This document shows, one piece after another, positions 7,443-16,139 of a DNA stretch of 61,623 nucleotides (positions are counted from its first letter, which is position 1; the number at the start of each line of letters is the position of its first letter). A program made the translations under genes and the position numbers. The notes beneath the pieces were generated by a model. That model had not been told where the DNA came from, ran no database searches, and saw only the letters and a program-made list of their open reading frames with translations. The stretch is from Phycisphaerales bacterium (lineage in GTDB: Bacteria; Planctomycetota; Phycisphaerae; Phycisphaerales; UBA1924), in the NCBI GenBank assembly GCA_905339235.1, contig CAJPFG010000020.1, positions 1 through 61,623 of the forward strand, in the 5' to 3' direction.

Positions 7443-9212
7443 ATGCTCATCCGTCTGCGTCGGAATCCCGCTCTGTCAGTCGCGGCCCTGGTCCTGGTTG
7501 CCGGTTGCTGCACCGCCATGGCCGAGCCCCCCGCCATTCTCGACCGCGTTCCCGGCGAGGCGGCGCTGGTGGTGGTGACTCGGGACATCGCCGCGGCCGG
7601 GGAAAAAACCAAGCCGCTCGCGCGCCTTCTCCAAGGCCAGGAGTTGCCCGGCCAGGATTTCACCAAGACGACCGAAAAATTCCTCGCCATTCCGGGGATT
7701 GACCGCAACGGATCGGTCGCCCTGATCATGACTAAGGCGCCCGATCCCGAGGCTGAGGACACCGGCGAAGCGCCGGACATGCTCGCCATGGTCCCGGTGA
7801 CGGACTATGCCGCGTTCGTGCAGGGACTCGGCGGCAACGCCGAGGACGCCGTCGCGACCATCCATTTCGACGAGAACGAGGCCTTCGCCCGCAGGCTCGA
7901 CGCCAAGACCGCTCTGGTCGGGCCCGATCGTGCCGGCGTTGAAGGTTTCAAGCCCCTCACCGGCCAGATGAAGGCATTTCAAAGCCGCCTGGGCGCGGCC
8001 GGCTGGAAGGTCGCCGATACCGCCGACTCGCTGATCATCGTCGATGCACAGGCCTTCAAGTCGCAGATCGAGAAGCCCGGCGGCCTGGGCGGTAAGGCCC
8101 GCGTGCCGGGAATGGGACCACTCGGGGGCAACCTGGGCGGGGTCTCGAAGGCGATGACCAAGATCCGCGAATCCCTCGCCCGCGACGGGAAGACCGCCGT
8201 CATCGGCTTCTCGGGCAACGAGGCCGGGTTGGCGCTCGACCTGGTCGCGACGTTCCGCGAGGGTACCGAGGCCGCCAAGGTGTTCGCCCAAAACGGGGAT
8301 TCCTCCACGCTCCTCTCTCGCCTGCCAAGCCAGTTGTATTACATGGCCGGCGCGGCGGATTTCAGCGCTCCGGGCGTGCGGCAGTTGCTGGCGGAATACC
8401 GGGCCGAGCAGGGCAACGAGGCGGGAACTCCCGGCGGGTTTGACGCGATCAGCAAGAACCTCGAGAAGGCCGATGGGTTCGCCATCGTCGTCGGCGCCAA
8501 CAAGGCCGGCCCCATGGCCGGCGTCTTTATCAACACCGCCACGTTCATCGCGACCAAAGACGCAAAGGGCATGCTCGAAGCGCTCCGCGCCAACGCCGAC
8601 GCGATGAAGGACGTCAAGGTCGGCGAGGCATCGATCAAGGTGGACTACAAGCGGGACGTGGCGGAAGCCTCGGGCGTGAAGTTCGACGCGTCCACGACGA
8701 CGATCGAGCCTGATCCCAACGACCCCAACTCGTTTATGGCAAGCATGATGATGCAGACGCTGTTCGGGAACGGACGCGGGTTCTCGCAGATGGCCGCGGC
8801 CACCGAGTCGGGCCTGGTCATGACCATGAGCCAGAACACCCCGCTCATGAGCAACGCCATCCAGGCGGCCCAGACCGCCAAGGGCCTGGGCGAGGAGGAG
8901 TCGATCAAGAGCATCCGGTCGCAACTGCCGGCGCAGCGGAGCATGGAGTTTTACCTGGGCTCGGCGGCGATTCTGGACGCGGTGAAGACGGGAATCGAGG
9001 ACTTCCTGGGCGAAGAAATCCAGGTTCCCGCGAACGTGCCGCCCGTGGCATTGGCCGGAAGCATGGAAGGCGGCGCGGTGAGCCTGCGGCTTTTCGTCCC
9101 CAACGCGGTCTTCGCCGCGGCCGAGCAGATGAAGAAGCAGTTCGAGAACATCAACGGCGACCTGGAGCCGGTGGACGATGCCCCGGCCAAGAAGCCGAGT
9201 TCAGCGACCTGA
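7443..9212 (+). CDS. Exported protein of unknown family, 589 aa
   Basis: The ATG at 7443 has AAAGGAA just upstream. The N-terminus is a signal sequence with a possible lipobox ending at Cys22 (LVLVAGC); cleavage after AMA is the alternative. The mature part opens PPAILDRVPGEAALVVVTRD, a style seen in large planctomycete periplasmic proteins of unknown role. It has no catalytic motif I can name. The C-terminal half contains long helices (SMEFYLGSAAILDAVKTGI, AAEQMKKQFENI). A terminator at 9242-9265 follows, so it is likely transcribed alone. Confidence 0.75.
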   Translation: MLIRLRRNPALSVAALVLVAGCCTAMAEPPAILDRVPGEAALVVVTRDIAAAGEKTKPLARLLQGQELPGQDFTKTTEKFLAIPGIDRNGSVALIMTKAPDPEAEDTGEAPDMLAMVPVTDYAAFVQGLGGNAEDAVATIHFDENEAFARRLDAKTALVGPDRAGVEGFKPLTGQMKAFQSRLGAAGWKVADTADSLIIVDAQAFKSQIEKPGGLGGKARVPGMGPLGGNLGGVSKAMTKIRESLARDGKTAVIGFSGNEAGLALDLVATFREGTEAAKVFAQNGDSSTLLSRLPSQLYYMAGAADFSAPGVRQLLAEYRAEQGNEAGTPGGFDAISKNLEKADGFAIVVGANKAGPMAGVFINTATFIATKDAKGMLEALRANADAMKDVKVGEASIKVDYKRDVAEASGVKFDASTTTIEPDPNDPNSFMASMMMQTLFGNGRGFSQMAAATESGLVMTMSQNTPLMSNAIQAAQTAKGLGEEESIKSIRSQLPAQRSMEFYLGSAAILDAVKTGIEDFLGEEIQVPANVPPVALAGSMEGGAVSLRLFVPNAVFAAAEQMKKQFENINGDLEPVDDAPAKKPSSAT

Positions 9213-9241
9213 GCAAGGCCGTCAGCGACCTGAACGACCCG

Positions 9242-9265
9242 CGGGCGGCACAGGCCGCCCGTTTT
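9242..9265 (+). terminator. Rho-independent terminator after the exported protein gene
   Basis: A perfect 7-bp stem (CGGGCGG with CCGCCCG) and 6-base loop are followed by TTTT. It lies 29 bases after the stop at 9212 and separates that gene from glmS. Confidence 0.7.
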
Positions 9266-9413
9266 CAATTCAAGGCGGAGTTCGGAACCCCAGCCGCAAC
9301 CGCGAACCCTGCCTCGGACCGATGAGTAGGAGTGGTGGCCCGGGATTCCCGGGCGGTTAGCGGACTTAGGATGAGAGGCGGGGCGCTCGGCCCCCAAACG
9401 GGAAAACCCCAGC

Positions 9414-11243
9414 ATGTGCGGCATCGTCGCCTACGTCGGCAGCAAACCCTGCCAACAACTCTTGATCGAGGGTCTCAAGCGCCTGGAGTACCGCGGGTAC
9501 GACTCGGCGGGGTGTGCGGTCATTCAGAACGGGAAACTCCACATCGTCAAGGCCGTGGGGCGGGTGGCGAACCTGGAGGACAAACTCGAAGGGATCGGAA
9601 ACTTCACGGGGACCACGGGGATGGCCCACACGCGGTGGGCGACGCACGGCGGGGTGACGGAGATCAACGCCCACCCCCACACAGACGACAAGGTGGGCAT
9701 CGCGATGATCCACAACGGGATCATCGAGAACTACGCGGCCCTGAAGACCTACCTGGAGGAGAAGGGGCACACGTTCAAGTCGCAGACGGACACGGAAGTG
9801 CTCGCGATGCTGATCGGGGAGTTGTACGAGGGCGACCTGGAGAAGGCCGTGCAGGCCGCGCTCCGTGAGGTCACCGGCGCCTACGCCATCTGCGTGATCT
9901 GCGAGAAGGAGCCCGAGACGCTCGTGGTCGCCCGAAAGGGTTCGCCGCTGATCGTGGGCGTGGGGAGCGGGGAGTACATCGTGGCCTCCGACGCCTCGGC
10001 GATCGTGAGCCACACGACACAGGCGATGACGCTGGCGGATTACAACGTGGTGAAGATCACGCCCAAGGGGTTCCGCACCTCGACGATCCATGACGTGCCG
10101 GTGACGCCGAAGATCGAGCAGTTGGAACTGGAACTGCAGGAGATCGAACTGGGCGGGTACCAGCATTTCATGCGGAAGGAGATCTTTGAGCAGCCCAAGG
10201 CGCTGCGGAACAGTTTCCGCGGGCGGTTTGACCCCAAGGAAGGCCGCGTCATTCTCGGTGGATTGGCCGATCACGCGAAGGAACTGAACAAGGTCACCCG
10301 GATCATTCTGACGGCGCAAGGCACGGCGCTGCACGCGGCCATGATCGGGCAGTACCTGTTCGAGGACCTCGCAAAGATCCCCGCCCGGGCGGAGTACGCG
10401 AGCGAGTTTCGGTACCGCAATCCCATCATCGAGGACGGCACGATCGTGGTCGCGGTGTCGCAGTCGGGTGAGACGGCCGACACGCTCGCGGCGTTGAGCG
10501 AGGCGAAGGACCGCGGGGCCCTGGCGCTGGGCGTGATCAACGTCGTGGGATCGTCGATCTCGCGCGAGACCGATGCGGGCGTGTACCTGCGGGTGGGCCC
10601 GGAAATCGGAGTGGCGAGCACGAAGGCGTTCACCGGACAGGTAGCGGTGCTGACGATGGTGGCGCTCTTCCTGGGACGGCGGAGGTTCATGTCCGGCGAG
10701 CAGTGCGGGGAACTGCTGCGGGCCCTGGAGACAGTGCCGGAGAAGATCGAGAAGATCCTCACGCAGGACGAGGTCATCCGCAAGATCACGATGAAGTACT
10801 GCGAACGGGAGAACTGGCTTTTCCTGGGGCGCGGGTACAACTACCCCACCGCTCTCGAGGGCGCCCTCAAACTCAAGGAAATCTCGTACATCCACGCCGA
10901 GGGCATGCCCGCGGCGGAGATGAAGCACGGGCCGATCGCCCTCATCAACGAGGGGATGCCCGCGGTGTTCATCGCGAACAAGGGCCGGCAGTACGAGAAG
11001 GTGCTTTCCAACATCCAGGAGGTCCGGGCCCGGGGCGGGCACGTGATCGCTGTGGCGACCGAGGGCGACGAGCACATCAGGCGGTACGCCGAGGACGTGA
11101 TGTACGTGCCGGATATTCCCGAGCCGCTGAGCCCCATGCTGACTGTGGTGCCGCTGCAGTTGTTGGCGTATCACGCCGCCGTGATCCGCGGGCACGACGT
11201 GGACAAGCCGCGCAACCTCGCGAAGAGCGTCACCGTGGAATAG
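9414..11243 (+). CDS. glmS: Glutamine-fructose-6-phosphate aminotransferase (isomerizing)
   Basis: Makes glucosamine-6-phosphate from fructose-6-phosphate and glutamine, the first step to UDP-GlcNAc for peptidoglycan and LPS. The 609-residue length is standard. The N-terminal glutaminase domain begins MCGIVAYVGS with nucleophile Cys2 and has the RWATHGGV loop. Two SIS sugar-binding domains follow (QGTALHAAMIG, VSQSGETADT, STKAFTGQVA). The C-terminus ends AKSVTVE as in the family. No glmS ribozyme is expected or seen; the upstream gap of 200 bases holds only the preceding terminator. Confidence 0.97.
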   Translation: MCGIVAYVGSKPCQQLLIEGLKRLEYRGYDSAGCAVIQNGKLHIVKAVGRVANLEDKLEGIGNFTGTTGMAHTRWATHGGVTEINAHPHTDDKVGIAMIHNGIIENYAALKTYLEEKGHTFKSQTDTEVLAMLIGELYEGDLEKAVQAALREVTGAYAICVICEKEPETLVVARKGSPLIVGVGSGEYIVASDASAIVSHTTQAMTLADYNVVKITPKGFRTSTIHDVPVTPKIEQLELELQEIELGGYQHFMRKEIFEQPKALRNSFRGRFDPKEGRVILGGLADHAKELNKVTRIILTAQGTALHAAMIGQYLFEDLAKIPARAEYASEFRYRNPIIEDGTIVVAVSQSGETADTLAALSEAKDRGALALGVINVVGSSISRETDAGVYLRVGPEIGVASTKAFTGQVAVLTMVALFLGRRRFMSGEQCGELLRALETVPEKIEKILTQDEVIRKITMKYCERENWLFLGRGYNYPTALEGALKLKEISYIHAEGMPAAEMKHGPIALINEGMPAVFIANKGRQYEKVLSNIQEVRARGGHVIAVATEGDEHIRRYAEDVMYVPDIPEPLSPMLTVVPLQLLAYHAAVIRGHDVDKPRNLAKSVTVE

Positions 11244-11249
11244 GTTCGC

Positions 11250-11624
11250 ATGCCCAGCGAGCGCAGAACAAGCAAAGCCGTCGTGCCGCCGTTCCTGCGG
11301 CGGCGGCTGATCGTCATGATCCTGGTGTGTCTCGCCACCGGGCCCCTGGTGATCGCGGTCTCGAAGTTGGGCAAGCGTCAACTCCCGAACTGGGTCTACG
11401 CCATCGCCATCGCCGTTCCGGGAAGCGCAAGCGGAGTGGTCGCGTGGTGGTTCGGGGTCTCGCTCGAGAAGACCCAACGGCGCGCCCGCGGCCTGGGCGG
11501 AAAGATGTGCTGGGGGTGCGGCTATTCGCTCGAGGGAATCGCCGCGGACGGGGCCTGCCCGGAGTGCGGGCGCGCGTACACCCACTCGGAATTGCGGGAT
11601 CGCTGGGACGTGAAGTCTTCGTGA
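11250..11624 (+). CDS. Small membrane protein with C-terminal zinc-ribbon-like motif (paralog 1)
   Basis: 124 residues. Two hydrophobic segments (about 20-38 and 49-68) precede a cytosolic tail with C87-x2-C90-x12-C103-x2-C106 in the form CWGCGYSLEG and CPECG. The spacing is that of a rubredoxin/zinc-ribbon knuckle pair. It starts 6 bases after the glmS stop and is probably co-transcribed with it. A second copy with identical Cys spacing lies at 12990-13400. Function unknown; metal binding is inferred from the four cysteines. Confidence 0.75.
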   Translation: MPSERRTSKAVVPPFLRRRLIVMILVCLATGPLVIAVSKLGKRQLPNWVYAIAIAVPGSASGVVAWWFGVSLEKTQRRARGLGGKMCWGCGYSLEGIAADGACPECGRAYTHSELRDRWDVKSS

Positions 11625-11702
11625 CGCCGCACGGAGTCGTGCGAGACAACGCGGCCGGTGCGGGCGCGGTACCCTGCGCGAGTACTCACAAGGAGGCTCG
11701 TC

Positions 11703-12953
11703 ATGTGGGGATTCATCGCGCGTCGTTCTTTGTTCGTTCTGATGCTGGTGGTTGCCGTGCTGGCCTGGCCCGCGCGTTTATTGGCGCAGCAGGTCGGCGA
11801 CTGCATCCGGCTGAAGGCGACCAACCCGGCCGGAGTTCCGCGCCACGCTCGCGCGGAGAACAGTTTCACCGGCGAGCGGTTTCCCGATCAGTCGGTGGCG
11901 AAGGTGCTGGAACTGGCCGCGGCGGGAAAGTGGCTGCGCGTCGAGGTCGCTCCCGCGCAGGCGTGGATCTCGTCGGCGTACAGCGCGGGGGTTGTGCCGT
12001 GCGGGGGCGGCGTGGCGTCGCCGCCGGCGGAGATCATCGTGGGCGCGTGGAACATCGAGTGGCTTAAGAACGGCAAAGCCCGCGGATTCAACGAGATGGC
12101 GGGACAGATTCCCGAACGCACGGACGCGGACTATGACACGCTGGCGAGCATCATCACGGGGTTGGATGTGAAGATCCTGATGCTGGAGGAGATCCACGCG
12201 GACGTCGTGCCCGACGGCGACGGCGCGCTGCACACGGTTTCGCCGGAGTTGGACCGGCTGGTGGGCAAACTCGGGGCCGGGTATAAGTACATCGCCGGCC
12301 GCACGGGCAACGAGCAGCACCTGGCGGTGCTGTACGACGAGCGGGCGGTGAACCTGCGGTGGTGGTGCGAGGGTTCGATCACGGACGAGGAGGTGAACGG
12401 CTCGGACCTGTTCGACCGCCAGCCGCTGCTCGCGCACTTTGCGGTGTTCTCCGAAGGGGTGGAGATGAACGACCTGGTGGTCGTGGCGCTGCACCTGGCC
12501 TCGGGGCAGAACAAGACCAAGAACCACGACATGGCGATGTCGCGCGTGGTGAACTGGATCGAGACGCAGCGCCAGCAGAACGGCTGCGTGCCGCTGGGCG
12601 AACGCGACATCCTGATCGGCGGGGACCTCAACGCCTCGCGGTTTGACGGGTACAAGGAGCACTTCTTCGACGACCTTGAGGCGGGCGCATGGGATGTGCT
12701 TGCGGACTCGGACGCCACGTATCCATCCACGCGGCTGGCGGGCATCCCGCCGGGGACCAATGTCAGCAAGATCGACTACCTGCTGGCCTCGCGCGGGCCG
12801 GGAGCGCTCGCGGGCGCCGAGATCGTGCAGGCCGAGGCGACGGTTCACACGGACCTGGTCGCGCAACTCGGCGGGGGGATGGCGTTTCGAACGCGGGCGT
12901 CGGACCATCTTCCGGTCACGGTTCGGCTGAGAGTCGTGCCGGATGACGACTGA
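11703..12953 (+). CDS. Exported SH3-like plus endonuclease/exonuclease/phosphatase family protein
   Basis: 416 residues; a strong AAGGAGG precedes the ATG at 11703. A signal peptide ends near LLAQ (residue 22). Residues 25-95 resemble a bacterial SH3-like domain (DCIRLKATNPAGVPRHARAE, GKWLRVEV). The rest is an EEP fold: NIEWLKNG (metal-binding Asn/Glu), MLEEIHADV, GGDLNASRFDG (catalytic Asp/Asn), IDYLLAS, and a terminal SDHLPV His. These are the metal and catalytic residues of the DNase I/exonuclease III superfamily. Substrate may be DNA or a phosphoester outside the cytoplasm. The two ribbon-bearing small genes flank it. Confidence 0.85.
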   Translation: MWGFIARRSLFVLMLVVAVLAWPARLLAQQVGDCIRLKATNPAGVPRHARAENSFTGERFPDQSVAKVLELAAAGKWLRVEVAPAQAWISSAYSAGVVPCGGGVASPPAEIIVGAWNIEWLKNGKARGFNEMAGQIPERTDADYDTLASIITGLDVKILMLEEIHADVVPDGDGALHTVSPELDRLVGKLGAGYKYIAGRTGNEQHLAVLYDERAVNLRWWCEGSITDEEVNGSDLFDRQPLLAHFAVFSEGVEMNDLVVVALHLASGQNKTKNHDMAMSRVVNWIETQRQQNGCVPLGERDILIGGDLNASRFDGYKEHFFDDLEAGAWDVLADSDATYPSTRLAGIPPGTNVSKIDYLLASRGPGALAGAEIVQAEATVHTDLVAQLGGGMAFRTRASDHLPVTVRLRVVPDDD

Positions 12954-12989
12954 GCCGGGGACGAGGCCGCGGGCGGTACGATTCGGTGC

Positions 12990-13400
12990 ATGCTCCCCGA
13001 ACCGCGCGAACCGGTGCTCGCGCCGCACCCGACGCCCCCGTTCCTGCGGAAGCGCGTTCATCGATTTGTCGCGGGGATCTTCGCGCTCTGCGTGGTCCAG
13101 GCGGGGCTCCTGCTGGCCGGGGCGGGGTCGCGCCCGTTTCTTCTCACCGTCGTGTTCGCCGTGGTCCCCGGAATCGCGGGCTGCGTCTACACGACGTGGT
13201 TCCTGCTCACATGGCACCGTGCGACGGCCCGGGCGAAGATCCCCGGGGAACTGCGATGCTGGGAATGCGGCTATTCGCTCGACGGGCACGGCGAGGCGGG
13301 CACGTGCCCGGAATGCGGAAAAACCTTCGACGCCCACGCGACGCGGGCGATGTGGCGCGGGTACTCAAGACGCGGGCGTGACGATCGTCCGCCCGCGTGA
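12990..13400 (+). CDS. Small membrane protein with C-terminal zinc-ribbon-like motif (paralog 2)
   Basis: 136 residues, related in plan to the protein at 11250-11624. Two hydrophobic segments (about 27-44 and 50-73) are followed by C90-x2-C93-x12-C106-x2-C109 (CWECGYSLDG, CPECGKTF). It lies 36 bases after the EEP-fold gene and its TGA abuts the stop of the convergent GNAT gene. Role unknown. Confidence 0.75.
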   Translation: MLPEPREPVLAPHPTPPFLRKRVHRFVAGIFALCVVQAGLLLAGAGSRPFLLTVVFAVVPGIAGCVYTTWFLLTWHRATARAKIPGELRCWECGYSLDGHGEAGTCPECGKTFDAHATRAMWRGYSRRGRDDRPPA

Positions 13401-14039
13401 TCAGACCGCGAGTTGCAGGCGCCGCTCGAACACGTCGTGCTTTTCCCAGCGTCCGCCGACGGCCAGCCAGACTCGTTCGGCAGTGGGCAGCAGCCCCACG
13501 CGCTGGGCGAGTTTGCGGCAGGGGAGATTCTCCGGCGCGATCGAGGCGCGAATGAGGTTGAGGCCCAGCCCGCGGGGAAGGTCGGTCAGGGCGTGCTCGA
13601 GCAGGGCGGATACTCCCTCGGTCCCGAGGCCCCGGCCGCTGCATTCGGCCGAAACCCACCAGTTGGCGTCGGCCTCGAAGGACAGGCCTCGGTCGATGGA
13701 GTTGAGGTTGAAGCAGCCGGCAAGGCGGCCGTCGTCGAGGAACGCCGCGCGGCGCCAGGCGGTGCCGCGAGCATCTCCTTCGCCGCACATCGCGACCTGC
13801 CGATCGAACATCGCCCGATCGCTCTCGCAGGGGCGATGGAGTTCGGACCACCGCGCGAGGTGCGCACGGCTGGACTGCACGACCCGAAGAAACTCGGCTC
13901 GGTCGCTCTCACGCAGGGGCCGAAACACCATCCGGGCGGTGCGCACCAGCCCGGGGGCTTCCACTTCCACGGGGAGCGGGCGGGTGATCCGGATCGCGCG
14001 AGTGCCCGTGCTGTTCACGATGTCGGCGGCTGGGCTCAT
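13401..14039 (-). CDS. GNAT family N-acetyltransferase (RimJ/RimL type)
   Basis: 212 residues from the ATG at 14039, which follows GGAGG by 4 bases. The layout fits ribosomal-protein-type acetyltransferases: MVFRPLRESDRAEF near the start, then a substrate-binding helix, strands AGCFNLNSIDRGLSFEADAN and YWVS-like NWWVSAECSGRG, the acetyl-CoA loop GRGLGTEGV, and a late NLIRASIAPEN strand. It would transfer acetyl groups from acetyl-CoA to an N-terminus or small amine. The substrate cannot be told. Convergent with the ribbon protein gene at 12990. Confidence 0.85.
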   Translation of the reverse strand: MSPAADIVNSTGTRAIRITRPLPVEVEAPGLVRTARMVFRPLRESDRAEFLRVVQSSRAHLARWSELHRPCESDRAMFDRQVAMCGEGDARGTAWRRAAFLDDGRLAGCFNLNSIDRGLSFEADANWWVSAECSGRGLGTEGVSALLEHALTDLPRGLGLNLIRASIAPENLPCRKLAQRVGLLPTAERVWLAVGGRWEKHDVFERRLQLAV

Positions 14040-14167
14040 AGAACCTCCCATGAACCCGCTGACAGGGCGGACCCCGTCGGCGGCGAAAGTTCTATCGGAC
14101 CCGAACCGGCGGAACTTATGGGAATCCGGACAGGTGAGTAAGGTCCGCGGGCCGGTTACACGGGGAA

Positions 14168-15928
14168 TCATCCGCCCTGGGGAGGTGACTCCATGCCGGG
14201 GAGGCGTTCGAGCAGACCATCGCGCCCGACGCGCATCTGATCGGATTCGAGCAAGTAGTTGAGCACGGCGTTGCGCAGATTGGTGCGGGCGCGATCGCGC
14301 TGATTCTCGGCATTGAGCAGGGCGTTTTCGGAGTCGAGGAGCACCTGAGTGTCGATGGTGTCGGCCCGGAGTTCCTGCCCGCGCCGGCGCTTCTTGTTGA
14401 TCTCGACCTGCTGCTCGGCAAGGTTCAACTGGAAGCGGGCGAGGTCGATGCGTCGCAGGGCCGCGCGGACGGCGATGACGACATCGTCGCGCGCCTTGTC
14501 GTAGTCGCGTGTGGAGCGTTCGAGGCCGATGATGGCGGAACGAAGCCGCAGCCGCTCGGCCCTTCGGTCCAGGGGCAATCCCAGCGTGGCGGACACTTCG
14601 TAGCGCAGGTCGTCGGGGCTGAGGGCGAGAGAGCCCACGTTTGCATCGTCGTCGGTGGGGAGCGTCAGACTGCCCGCGAGGTTGAGTTCCGGCAGAAGGT
14701 CGTTCTTCGCGTTGGCGACCGCGCGCCGGGAGTCGTCCAGTTGATCGCGCTGGTTCTGGAGGTCGAGGCGGAACTCGAGCGCGAGGGCCGCGGCCTCTTC
14801 GAGGCCGATCTCCGGCTCGGGCACTTCAAGGATCTCGTCGGACACTTCGATGCGAGTGGTCGGGGGTAGCCCAAGTCTGATCTTGAACCGCTCCATCTGG
14901 AGGATTTTCTGGTCGCGCAGGGATGCGAGCGAGGCCTCGGCGGAGAGGACCTCGTTGTCGGCGATGCCCTGCTCGAAGGCCTCGATGCGGCCGGCGGCGA
15001 CTCGGGCCGCGGTGCGCTTGGCGTTGTCGCGCAGGCTCCGGAGTTGCCGCTCCTGGTTGGCGATGGAGGCCCTGGTGTTCTGCAGTTCAAAGTAGTCCTG
15101 GGCGATTTCGACGAGGAACCGGCGGCGGAACCGCTCGAAGTCACGGGCCTCGTAGATCAGGTTGCGCTCGGCCTGGATGAGATCCTCGCGCGCGACCATT
15201 CCGGCGCCCCTCAGGAGAGGGATGTTTCCGCCGAGAATGATGCCGGAGGATTGCCTGTATCGCCCGCCCGCGGTCTGGCGCAGTTGTTCGCTCGCATTCC
15301 ACACCCAGCGGGCCTCGGCCGAACCGCCGTAGGGAAGTCGCTGGGTCGCGCGGAGGGTGTTGACCAGTCCGAGCGCGTGCTCGAAGCCGCCGTCGTCGCC
15401 GCTGCCGTCGAGAGAGACGGTGGTGTCGTTGAAAAACCGCGGCCCCCAGAGGTGGCGCTCGACGAGGAGCGAAATGGCGCTGAGGATGTAGCGCTCCTCG
15501 GCGGCGAGAACCTCGCGTCCGCTCCGCTGCGCGGTTTCGAGCGCGTCGCGCAGAGTCAGAACGGTGGGAGCAGCGTCCGCAGCGCCCGACGACTCGGCAT
15601 CGAGGGTGTACTTTTCCAGGCGCTGGCGAACGTCCCGGGCCTCCTCGGCGGGTGTGAAGAGGAGTTCGGCCGCGACCGGGTTGGTGGTCGGTGGGGATTT
15701 CTGGCTCGCCGTGCCGGACCGCAGGCCGTCGAGCCGCTGAGAAACGGGCCTCGGCGAGGCTTCGATCGCGGCCATGCGACCGGAGGTTTCCCGGGTTAGC
15801 CGAGCCACTTGGGCATCGACAGACATCGGATTCGAGGTGCAGGCGGTAAGCCAGCCAACCGCCAGCGTTACCGTACTAAACACGCACAAATGGATCGTGT
15901 GGGGCGATCTGATCCGGTTTTTGTTCAT
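14168..15928 (-). CDS. TolC family outer-membrane efflux protein, lipoprotein form
   Basis: 586 residues. The N-terminus ends in a lipobox (WLTAC, Cys30), so the protein is probably lipidated as in OprM-type channels. The remainder is long alpha-helical repeats typical of the TolC trimer: DALETAQRSGREVLAAEE, a duplicated ELQNTRASIANQERQL hairpin, LALEFRLDLQNQRDQLDD and late LARFQLNLAEQQVEINKKR. No membrane-fusion protein or pump gene is adjacent, so its partner lies elsewhere. About 210 bases upstream up to 16140 hold no clear gene. Confidence 0.88.
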   Translation of the reverse strand: MNKNRIRSPHTIHLCVFSTVTLAVGWLTACTSNPMSVDAQVARLTRETSGRMAAIEASPRPVSQRLDGLRSGTASQKSPPTTNPVAAELLFTPAEEARDVRQRLEKYTLDAESSGAADAAPTVLTLRDALETAQRSGREVLAAEERYILSAISLLVERHLWGPRFFNDTTVSLDGSGDDGGFEHALGLVNTLRATQRLPYGGSAEARWVWNASEQLRQTAGGRYRQSSGIILGGNIPLLRGAGMVAREDLIQAERNLIYEARDFERFRRRFLVEIAQDYFELQNTRASIANQERQLRSLRDNAKRTAARVAAGRIEAFEQGIADNEVLSAEASLASLRDQKILQMERFKIRLGLPPTTRIEVSDEILEVPEPEIGLEEAAALALEFRLDLQNQRDQLDDSRRAVANAKNDLLPELNLAGSLTLPTDDDANVGSLALSPDDLRYEVSATLGLPLDRRAERLRLRSAIIGLERSTRDYDKARDDVVIAVRAALRRIDLARFQLNLAEQQVEINKKRRRGQELRADTIDTQVLLDSENALLNAENQRDRARTNLRNAVLNYLLESDQMRVGRDGLLERLPGMESPPQGG

Positions 15929-16139
15929 ATATTGACCTAGATTCGATAGGATTTTGCAAGGTCTGAATCAGCGATTTGATTGAAAGCAAGCCGTTCTTGG
16001 ACGAGATTGGGGCTTCTTCGTGGCGATTCCGGTTCTCCGTTCCTATTCTTGCGACCCTTGCTCACGAGGGCGTTTTCCCCTGTTTGTCCCGTCTGGGCCG
16101 CCCTGAATACTCGGAACTTGTTCGGGAGCGATCTTTCAC

